Source: Lucifuga dentata (Eukaryota; Chordata; Actinopteri; Ophidiiformes; Bythitidae). From it: a stretch of 64,000 nt of DNA. Position numbers and translations under genes: made by a program. The stretch lies in assembly GCA_014773175.1 (NCBI GenBank), contig VXCM01000488.1:62001-126000 (forward strand). The letters are read 5' to 3'. Below are positions 38,401-50,318 of the stretch, in pieces (positions within the stretch are counted from its first letter, which is position 1; each line of letters starts with the position of its first letter). The notes beneath the pieces are model-generated. The model was not told the origin of the DNA. It made no database searches and saw nothing but the letters and a program-made list of their open reading frames with translations.

Positions 38401-41400
38401 TTATGTATTTATCTTTTCCCAGCCATCCACACTCAAAATGCTGTAATGGTACTATTAAAAATATCATGAGGATAGGTACATAAAATAATAATAATGTTAC
38501 CATAGAAACGATTATGAGCTACACTCTCAGAAACACAAAAGAGAAGTGTGATGAGCCAAAAACTCTTTTTTTTTTTATTATAATAGCTATCAGAGAAGCA
38601 ACAATCAGCACAAAGTGTCCAAGTTCAGCCAGGTTGGTTCTGAAATAACAGAATTACTCACTTTATAATAAAACGCAAACAATTCAGCTCTTTGCGTGGG
38701 TGATCATGTGACCGAGCACAAAGGCACCTCATGGCAGCTACAGGTGCCAACAAAGGAGCTTTATTTTCTTGGATTCATCATATTCTGCACTCAAGGTGAC
38801 AAGATGGAGAGTAAATTACTGTTGCTCAGCACATCCAGCAGATGAAATGTGGAACATTTCTCTCTGGAAAACGCCCTTTTTACAAGTTATGCACCATGTG
38901 AAGTTGCAGCTTTTGATCTTCTCAAAGGCTTAAAGGACCATACTGGACATTTTGCATGTTTGAGCCTAATATATTCAGTTTTCATACATGTAACGTTACC
39001 AAAGCATACTACTGGAACAGTGAATTGAAAATGTTTTTCCTACCTTCCAGACCTCCATTGGTTTCAGTTCATTCTGCTATTAAAATCAACTTGTTGATAC
39101 TTGAAATGTTCTTGGGATAGGTAATCCATCATCACCAACAAGACGTGTATTCAGGTTTTTTTTTAGAAGTTATATAGTTTTAGCGTTTAAGTGTAATAAA
39201 AAGCGTGGAGTGAATGTATGCCTCCACCAGGGAATATAGTCCCAAAAGAAGACCTGCATTTATTGAAAAATTTAAACGACTGTGACTTCATAAGGCTGTG
39301 TAACTATTAGCAGGAGAAACATGGATTTTTAAGGTGGGTGTATCACTTGAATATTTGATTTTGAAAAATGAAGAGATTTTGCAAAATATCAGAAAAGCTG
39401 AAATATGATTTTATCCTTTGGGAAATGATTGTCAGGATGGAAATGATATATATATTAGGTGCAAACATGCAAAATGGACAGTATGGTCCTTTAATCACAG
39501 ACTGAGCAACATGCCAGAAACTGTATGAAACACAATAACTATACATTTTCGCATGGAGATGTTGTGAACAAATCACTAAACCACTGGGTATTTGGAAGTG
39601 AAAATGACCCAAAAATGTTCATTGCATTGTTAAAGTTGAACTCGAAACAGGAAGTATGTCAGTATGATAAACGGGAACAATATTCATCTTTGTTTTTACT
39701 TCCAAATAACTGGTTTTGATAATGTGGTGAATGGGATTAGAGCTGCTGAACTGCTGCTGTTATCACAGAAACTAGTTGAATAACCAGGAGGAATGATGAG
39801 TAAAGCTGTGAAAATAAGACAGAATTTTTATTTAAACATTAAAAAGTACAAATATATACACCCATAATGCATTGAGAACAAACAGATTGTAACCTGATTG
39901 CTGCAAACCAGCTTTGATGACAGTCAGATGCATTTTATCCTCATTAAAATCTAAATTAAATGCAGTTTATCTCTGGTTTATTTATGGCGGTAAATTTTTA
40001 TATATGATCAAACTAGAATTAATGTTTGTGGAACAAGATCCTGAGCGTGCTTTGTTCTGTTCAGTCGCTCTTCTGGTTATTTTAATTTTTAAACACTGAT
40101 ACGCATATTTGGACATCTTCTTAAATGTACAGAAATGACCTCCAGGGTTTGATTTGACTGGTTATGTCAGTTTTTTTTTTTTCAGCTTTCTGTGGTTTTC
40201 CCTCTGCAGACCACCAGCAGCGGCAGCAGCAGGATGAGCTCGGACGGGGGCGGCCGGCCGGTGAAGGTGGGCTCTCTGGTGGAGGTGATCGGGAAGGGGC
40301 AGCGCGGCATGGTGGCCTACATCGGCACCACGCTCTTCGCCTCGGGGAAATGGGTGGGCGTCATCCTGGACGAGCCCAAGGGCAAAAACGACGGCACGGT
40401 GCAAGGCAAGCGCTACTTCACCTGCGAGGAGAACCATGGGATATTTGTGAGACAGTCACAGGTAACAGCAGCTTTTTTTTTTTTTTTTTTTTTTTGTAAC
40501 AGGCTAAATGAGTCAATTTCTAATAATAGTTTTATTTATTTATTTATTTTTTGACCTTTATTTTACCAAGTAAAATAGTCCAAGTATAAATTTATTTTCA
40601 GTCATTTTGATTCAGGTTGCTTAATTGCGAATCCAAGTATTTCATATTGATTGCGAAATCCAAATCGATTTGATTTCTTTTAGCAGTTCATTATTTAATT
40701 ATCAGCATATCAAAACAGTGAATGAAACGTTATGTCCCAATTATCTTTGTATTTAAAGGACCATACCACTCATTTTGCATGTTTGAGCCTAATATATTCA
40801 ATTTTCATACATGTAACGTTACTGATAATCATTTCCCAAAACATACTACTACTGGGTCAGTGAATTAAAAATGTTTTTCCTACCATCTGGACCGCCATTG
40901 GTTTCAGTTCATTCTGGTACACTATTAAAATCAACTTGTTGACACTTGAAATGTTCTTGGGATAGGTAATCCATCATCACAAACAAGATGTATATTCAGC
41001 TTTTTTCCAAGTTTCATAATTTTAGCGTTTAAGTGTAATAAAAAATGTGGAGTGAATGTATGCCTCCACTGGGGAATATAGTCCCAAAAGAAGACTTGCA
41101 TTTATGAAAAATTTAAATGACCGTGACTTCATAAGGCTGTGTAACTATTAGCAGGAGAAACATGGATTTTTAAGGTGGCTGTATCACTTGAATATTTGTT
41201 TTTGAAAGATTAAGAGATTTTAAAATATCAGGAAAGCTGAAATATGGTTTTATCGTTGAAAATGATTGTTAGGCACGTAACATATATGAAAATTTAATAT
41301 GTTAGGCTCAAACATGCAAAATGGGTGGCATGGTCCTTTAATAAACCCACAAAATTCCAGGAGGAACCCTGAAAAATCTAAAAGCTCCCTGAAACGTAGA

Positions 41401-41721
41401 AAGTCATACAAGCGCCAAGTGAAATAAATCCTGCCGACACCTTGTGACCCTGTGAGGATGTCAGAGCGGCGACAGTGGATCCTCCTCTTCCTCTGTGTGG
41501 AGATCTGGTGTCCTGTAACAGCCAGAACTCTCAACAGGAAATATCAAATATGATGCAGGATGAAGTTTTGGACAGAAAGGCTGGATTAAAACAAAAAAAG
41601 AGCTCAGAGATAAAAATATCTGAAAATAAAAAAAAATAGCAGACTTTTCAGACACAAAATGTTGGGGCTTATAACACATTTAAGCACATTGGAAACAAAA
41701 TTGTGCTGTGCTACCTGTGTG

Positions 41722-41752
<31 letters not shown>

Positions 41753-43412
41753 TAGTTTCAGTATTGATTAAGTGCTGTATTACTTTCATTATATCTCCTG
41801 CGTTGCTTTAAAGTCTGGCTCGCCCTGAGTGTCCCTGTGGTGTAGTTGTAACGGTTGCTGTGGCGATGGGAGGAAAAATTGCAGTTCACTTGGCAAACGT
41901 TGTATTTCATTAATCATCAATAAAGCCAGTTTTTTTCTTCCTAACATCTGTCACTTCCTGTTTCTGCTTATTGTTTTGAAGATGATTGATGAATAGTTAA
42001 AACTGATAAAAGATGATTAGATATTGGAATAAACAGGATTTATTGTCTTTCTGTTTTTGTCCCCGTCTGTCTTTTTCAGATCCAGTTATTTGATGACGGG
42101 GCAGACACAACGTCTCCTGAAACACCCGAGCCAGCAACAACCAAGGTTCCCAAACGAGGTAAGGACACACACACACTCACTCTCAGGTGGCTCTGATTTT
42201 GTCCTTGGTCATAATTCAGTTGTTTTCAGTATTATGTCTGTCTGCAGCCAGTAAATGTGAAATTACGAAAACCCTCAGATGACCTTTCTGAAAAACGTGC
42301 TCCGAACAGTGAACATACAGTGGAATCTGAAGGGAAAGAGAAGATAAAAATATGAAAAGTGCAGTTCACACACACACACACACACACACAGAGAGACAAA
42401 TCTACTGCCCCTATCAAATAGATACAGATTATGTATGGTGGTCAGGGAAAGGCAACAACCATGTTCTGTAAGTAAAGTTTATTTGTATGGCGCCTTTCAA
42501 GGGCAAAGGTCACAAAGTGCTTCACAGTAAAAAAAACCATCAGAATAAAACTATAAAATACATAAAATGAAAACAGCACGCTACCTAAGAAATATACAAA
42601 TCGATAAAATATACAGTAGAAATAAAATGCCCAAAAGCAAGTTTAAAAGGCTGGTCTGAAGCTGGTTTTCCTGATTTCAGGCTTGGTGGCAGAGAGTTCC
42701 ACAATGTAGCAGCCGTGACCTCAAAGGCTCCGTCACCTTTAGTTTAGAGCCTTGAACGAGGAACGACCAGCAGACCCTGCTCAGAGGATCTGAGAGTCCT
42801 GCCCGGAGTATAAACTGTAGGAGTTCACCAATGTAGGTCGGTTTGGCCATGCAGCTTTCTGATAGTTAGCAGTGTGTCCTGTCAAAGTGCTTTTGGGCAA
42901 GACTGATTAAACCTTCCTACTCACCCAGTGATTGCTGATTTTAAAGTGTTCTATTGTCAGTGGTTTATAACAAACTAGTACAGCAGCTGCAGCGTGATTT
43001 TTAAATACTATAAATGTCAATAAATATGATTTTTTTCCAGTATAGAGGAGTCGGTGGTCATTTAATTTCTGAACATCTCTGACAGACTTTGTCCAGGATC
43101 TTTTAGAATGTCTACACACATAAAGGATGATGATAAAGAAACATTTGTTTCTCATTTTTATCTTTTTTTGTTTTTCTGTTCAGAGATCGCGGAGACGCCC
43201 AAGTCCACTAAACTGGTGAGTCTGATAATGCTGCACTGTGGTACAGAGTTCCTGTACAGCCAATCAGGAGCAGATATGACATCATACACCTGGAGTTGAA
43301 CCCACACACACACACACACACTAAAGTGCACACACCCATACATACATAGATCGTGACAAACTCACACATCGATGCAAACCTCACATACCTGTGTGCATAC
43401 ACCACACACACA

Positions 43413-43448
<36 letters not shown>

Positions 43449-46400
43449 CACAGAGTCTGTTATCTTATGTACACCGTGTGTGTTCCTGTTGACTTTTGGA
43501 GGATTTCCTGGCCTGGTGCCAGGTTTCAGTCTGGTTCAGCATTGATGTTCCATTGGAAAATATTCAGTAGGTCTTACAAAATGAGTATTTTAATGATCTT
43601 CATTTCCATCTTTTCTACATTTGGACATACATGTTGGCAGGTGAAACCTGGAATTTTAAAGGACCATACCGGCCATTTTGCATGTTTGAGCCTAATATAT
43701 TAAATTTTCATACATGTTATGTTACTGACAATCATTTCCCAAAGGATAAAACTGTATTTCAGTTTTCCTGTTTTTTTGCAAAATCTCTTAATCTTTCAAA
43801 ATCACAAATTCAAGCGATGCATCCACCTTAAAAATCGATGTTTCGCCTGCTAATAATTACACAGCCTTATGAAGTCATGGTCGTTAAATTTTTTGATAAA
43901 TGTAGGTCTTCTTTTGGGACTATATTCCCCGGTGGAGGCATATATTCACTCTGCACTTTTTATTGTGCTCCAAGGCTAAAATTATGTAACTTCTAAAAAA
44001 AACCCCAAAAAAACCTGAATACACGTCTTGTTGGCAATGATGGATTACCTATCCCAAGAACGTTTCAAGTATCAACAAATTGATTTTAATAGCATACCAG
44101 AATGAACTGAAACCAATGGCGGTCTGGAAGGTAGGAAAAACATTTTTAATTCACTGTTGCGGTAGTATGCTTTGGGAAATGCTTGTCAGTAACATTAGAT
44201 GTATGAAAATTGAATATATTAGGCTCAAACATGCAAAATGGCCGGTATGGTCCTTTAAAGTGGGTGTATCACCTGAACATTTGATTTTGAAAGATTAAGT
44301 GATCTGGCAAAATAACAAGAAAACTAAAGTATGGTTTTATATTTTGGAAAGTGATTGTCGGTAACATAACGTGTGTGCATGTGTGTTTATTGGGCCTAAT
44401 TAAACATGTTTCTTCCTTTAAATCTGCAAAAGTTCTCTTTTCTAGCCAGCAGAGGGAGCTGTTGACTTATAAATCTCCTAAGCTTGAGATTTTGCGTTTG
44501 AATATCATGGCTAGACGCAGGACTATATATGATCTTAAATGATTAAATAAATATAATTTTTTTTATCCTGTAATAGATCTAACATTACACTCTTTCCCAG
44601 TGGTATTAAATATGTATTTAATATTTTTTCACTCTGAAACCTTATTCATATTATCATTATCCCATGTAGGGTCTTCACATCTGGAAATTACCACAAGCAG
44701 TTTTATGTTACATCAACTAAGATATCACTTAGCTATAAATGGAACATTTAAAATAGCTTTAATTAACAGATCACCACCGTTACCTGCAGCCAATAATCAT
44801 GCAGGAGTTAGAATCATAAAATTGATGACATGATATTTTCTGAAACTATAAGGATCTTTTAAGATTAAATAGATTTTTTTTGTTGTTTCAGTTACATTTT
44901 TCTATCTTCTAAAAAGCCCTAAGAAGAAAATAATTGATGTTAACATCCATTAGTGACAATTTCTGAAAGAAATCTGAGTCACAGTTCCCTAAATGCTTCA
45001 TTTACCTCCTTCACTTTACATGCCTGATTTAAAATCTCATCAAATATGGAGCATATAATTAATTAAAGGCGGGAGAAAAAAAAATCTAATCTAGAAGATG
45101 TGTTATTGTATTTTACAGGAAATATTGAGGAACAGTTTGACCACAGTAGAGAAATATGTTCTGGAACTATATATTTTTTTCTCTTTTTAAGAATTGTTAA
45201 TGTCAAAGATTAAAATCTAGATTTTAGCACAGAATTAAAAAAAACAAAATTCTAAATTTTGAGCGTGTCCAGACTCAAATCCACAATTCACCTCAAACTG
45301 AAGATGACTCCATCTGGCTTTTCAATTATAATAAAAAAAAAAAAAAANAAAAAAAAAAAAAAAAACAGTTAATCATTTGCTGGTCAGACGATCAGAACGT
45401 TATTTTTCAATGCATTTTCATCTGAGTGAGTTAAACAATATATTCAGTTCAACCGGAGTTTGTCACTTTCGGTCAGATTTTGTTGAGTTCCACCTTAAAT
45501 ATCAATGTCTTGTAAACGAAACGTGTCACTTTTAACTCACAAAATATCTGATATATTAATCTTTAAAAACAAAACCATCAAAATTTAGGGAGTTATGTTG
45601 GCTAAGTCAGGCAGCTAATACAAAGAATTCAGCCTAGTCTGTTCATATGAAAAAAACCCCAACATAAATAACAACAAAGCTCTTAAAAAATTACAACTTT
45701 ATAAATTGAGGAAGTACCTTTCTCCATCTTTCATCCTCACTAAAACATAGGACAAAAAAAGTAATACAGACAGTGATATTAGGGGAAACTCCAGGATACA
45801 AGCAAATTATGAATATTAGTTTATCAGTTTTTGTATAATTTCAGATATTTGATTAACAAAATAGTTTGACAGGGTTTTGATAGAGTTTCTTGTTTGTAGT
45901 TTATGTGAAAAGGGAGGGATGTGTGAGCATGGGCAGAGAGAAAATAATTTGTTTGGTTGAGGTCTGTGTTCCACAGAGCATCACGATAGTCGCCATCAAC
46001 TCCAGCACACCACGGACAGACTGTAACCATGACCTTTAACCTCCACCTTCACACCTTTCCTCCCTTCCTTCCTCGTCTCCTCCTCACCTTCCTTCCTTTC
46101 CTCCCACCACGCAGCGAGGAGTGAAGCCCAAAAAGGTGGTGCATGTTTCTCTAACCTCGGTACAGTGGTAATGTTATGGTGACTGTGGTAACCGTGGCTC
46201 TGAATGGCCTCGCTGCTGCATGGCGTCAGGGCCCCGCCCCTCATTTTCCCATCACTCCTTGCATTACATTCCACCCATACTGTTGATCTTGTTATCGACC
46301 GTTCTGCGTTCACGCAAGAGACAACACCTGTGTCCTCAACAGTGCCACACCCACTTCCTGTTTTCCATTTCCTGTCCAGTCTGCTGACCTGTGTTGCCTT

Positions 46401-48541
46401 TACCTTGCTGTCTGCACTACTGTGTTTGGATTGGTTTAGCTGTGGCGCCTAGTTTGTGTCTTCCAGTCTCTCTGTGTGTGAAGTCGCATGTTTGAGTCAG
46501 AACAAAAAAAAAAACCGGAAAAAAGCAGCATATTCATCTCAGTAGCTGCTTCTCTGCATCTTAATGACCCCAAAAGTGATGAAATTATGCATTTCTTGTA
46601 TTATAATAGCAAAACTTCAGCACTTTGAGGAAAATATGTGTCGTTCTAGAGATTATTTGCTCGTGTATCAGCAGGTATACATATAATTAATACCTAATAA
46701 TCTGATCACATGTATCTGTTCCTCCTGTCATATTTAACAGTAAGCTGCAGGCAAAACGCTGACATGGTGTTTCTGAAGGGACATCAGAGGTTTTGGGAGC
46801 AAAAATCAAGCAAGTCATTCTTTAAACACCCATTTGTGTCCCTTCAGCTGGATTTCATTTTAAAGAATCTAAAATTTGCAAAATCCCAAGAATATGAGAA
46901 AAATTGACACTTCACACTCTTTTGTTAATATCCAACCTGCCCAGCTTTTATTTGCCTCCTTCCTGCACATTAAATCCAGGTCCAGCACATTCTTTCAGCC
47001 AAACACACATTGAGCAAGACCGTATCAACATGCCATTAGCTTGTGACTTTAACATTTCATGTCGTGCCACTGTGAGCTTTATCTTGAGGTCCACGCTCTT
47101 TAAAATTCATTCTGAGCTAAGTCACACACGCAGGCCAACCTGTGCTGCAACGTCTGGAAAATGTCAGGTTGTAATCGAGGTGAAATCAGTCGCCTTCCTG
47201 CCTGCAGAGAGATGTGAGGATTAAACATTTCCTGTCAGCATGGTTGTATCTGGCGTACCTCTTCTCCTCCGTGACCGTTAGACTTTCAACTTCAGGAGCT
47301 GATTGTGTCCAAGAGACTGAAATATTATGTCATGGAGGCCAGTTTTGACTCTGGAGTTTAAAGTCACTTTTGACTTTAGACTTTGACATTGTTTACTGCT
47401 TTTTGGAGACTTTTCTTTTTTTTTTTTCTAGAATCAAGTGAAACATAGACAACTTTTTTATAATATATTTTACACTTTTTGCTAAATTCTTTAAAATTTG
47501 ATTTTTTTTTTTTGGTCTAGAATGAAGAATTTTCTAGAAAAACTGACTTGAGACTCTAGACTGATGGTTTAGGCTAGGGATGGGCAACTGGCAGCCCGTG
47601 GGCCAGATACAGCCCACACCTTTGATCTATCAGGCCCTCAGATGACTTCTCAATAAATAAAAATTAAAATTATAAAACGTGTTTTCCTTTGTTATTACCA
47701 GTGTGTCGCAGAAAATCTCCCTTATTTTTTGTTTTATTTAATGTGTGGCCCTTTGACATGAGAATGAAATTTTATTGGCCCCCATCCTCATCAGAGTTGC
47801 CCATTCCTGGTTTAGGCTCATGAACGTAATAGTGATTTAGGCGTTTAATGCAATGCAGAAAAGTGCCACAGAGATGAAAGAAAATCAAACTGCAATACTG
47901 GAATTCATTCCTACACATGAACCTGTTAGTTAAGATATAAATTAAAGAAATAGTTCCCCCGGAATGAAAAATTCAGTCAATTCTACTCGGAACGCTAAAC
48001 ACTGAACCATTTAGTGCTCATTGTTGCCTCTCAAACCAGCAGTGTTACAGGGATATGCATCTATTAACTGCTCCAAAAAAAAAAAAAAAAAAAAAAGCAG
48101 AAACATTTCTCCAAAAAAGCTCATGTAGCATAATCCAAAGTGTTTTGTAGCCAAATAAACACTTTGGGATCTAAAAGTGCAACATTGACCTCATTAGCTG
48201 TTATTTATTCCTCTATTTGTTAGAGTTTGACAGATTGTGGCTCCATTTAGAAGCATATTGGACATTCTTAATTATTGGAAAGTGCATTTGCTTAACCAGC
48301 ATCACCAACAGCCAGATCCTCATCACAATATTTTTATATAAATCTTAGTGTTTTAAGTTACAGTCTCTATAATGATCCACTTTGTCAAATACAGAAAAGA
48401 AAATGATCTTATAAGTTTATTGCAGGTTACACTGTGTGAGATACTGTATCTGTGATCGACTATACGAGATTAAGTTTGATTCATATCAGATTGTGAGGTG
48501 AATACCTTATGAAACATAGCATGATGACGAGCAAGGGAAAA

Positions 48542-48581
<40 letters not shown>

Positions 48582-50220
48582 TCAATTTCTGACACTGAGA
48601 ATTTTATTGCTTTCTGGCTACAAGAGCGTAAAATCCACCGTTCTTACTTCTCATATTGCGATGCAGGATGGCCGTTTTGGATCCACGACCAGAGATTTCT
48701 TCACATTTCTCTCCTGATTGTTAGCTTTCGTCTGGGACAGCCCAAACTTTGGCTTTCCAGTCTAGCATTATGTTTTCTCACATTCATAAAATAAAAGTTA
48801 CCACTTTGCTGAGGCAGAGCGAGCTGCGTGTGTTAGTTGATGCTGCATTAATGCTTCCCAGCAGTAATTTTATCCCGTTTTGCCCCGTTGGAACCTGCAA
48901 ACTGGTGTCCTTACAGGCATGCTGGGAAAGCAGGAACTCGACACGCCTGCCCATCGCAGCGTTTCTGTCTCACTCCTGCGGTGGATGGATGTCCTGAGGA
49001 GGCTGAGGGAGGGATGCTGCTTAATATTTCAACAGGACAGATTTCTCTAAGCTGCTCGGTAATGGATACACAAGCCATTTTCCTTCCCAGTTTACTGAAT
49101 CAGATTTTTTTCATTTTGCTTTAATTCGACCCCGTGATGTCAAAATACTCATACACATATTTAACATCTTCAAATAGACGCTGCCCTTTTTCGTACCCAC
49201 AGTGCTTGAACATATTTTGGGTGAAAAACTTAATCTTATTTCTCTTCCTGCTGAGGAGGAGGAGGAGATGAGTCGAGGCAAAGCTACTTACGGTCCCCCA
49301 AAAAAATCACTTTTCAGACTCAAACGCCTATTAACCAGGTTAGTTTGACTTCTGAACCTGAGGACGAGCAGTTTGTAGGAAGTGCACTCCTGGTAGGAGT
49401 GATATTGGAGAGTGTTTCACCCCACGACACGAGGATTCACACTCCCTCTGGTGCCACATGCAAACTAGGCTTCCCCATTGTTTTTGCAAGCCTCATTTTA
49501 ATGAGCCCATAGGAGGGATCTGTGACTGTTGCTAGGATACGGCAGAGGCTTGCATCAGCGTTGCTACCCATTTACCCCTCTTACCTCAGTTTATAGTCAC
49601 GCCCATCCTCAGTCACTCCAGACACACACAGATACACACTTTCACACACACACACCAGCTCTGTCTCACCCTTCCATCCCCGTCTGTCTGTGGCAGAGGT
49701 GGAGATGAGTGGGTGACCAGTGGGAGGGAGGAGGGAGGAGGAGAAGGAGGGCTACACAGTGATGTAATGCGGGAGCAGGGCATTGGCTGAGCTGACAAAT
49801 TACAATAAGCAGAGGGAGAAGGGGAGATGGGGAGGAGGGAGGAAGAGGAGGGGGGAGAAGAAGGATAGGAGGCGAGGCGTCTCGTGTGAACAGTAGCAGG
49901 TTGGAGGCTCGCAGCAGGAAGATGTCAGAGTTCTAATCAGAGCAGAAAGAGCTCGAGCTCCAGAAACGCGCCGAGCAGCTCGGATTATGAGAAAGAGGAC
50001 ATAAAGGAGGACATAGTGGGAGGAAGGGACGTNCGCGCCGAGCAGCTCGGATTATGAGAAAGAGGACATAAAGGAGGACATAGTGGGAGGAAGGGACGTA
50101 AGGAGGCAGAGAGGGGGAGTCTGGGAGAACATCGCAGCGGCCATTTGCACCACTGCAGCTTCCCAGCCTGAGCGGAGCTGAGCATCTGTCTGTCTGTCTG
50201 CCTGTCTGTCTGCCTGTCTA

Positions 50221-50251
<31 letters not shown>

Positions 50252-50285
50252 NGTCTGTCTGTCTGCCTGTCTGTCTGCCTGTCTA

Positions 50286-50318
<33 letters not shown>

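Noticed and set aside
43353..43703. 116-codon open frame in dctn1 intron 4
   Set aside because: It is made of CA/CGCA microsatellite and transposable-element terminus.
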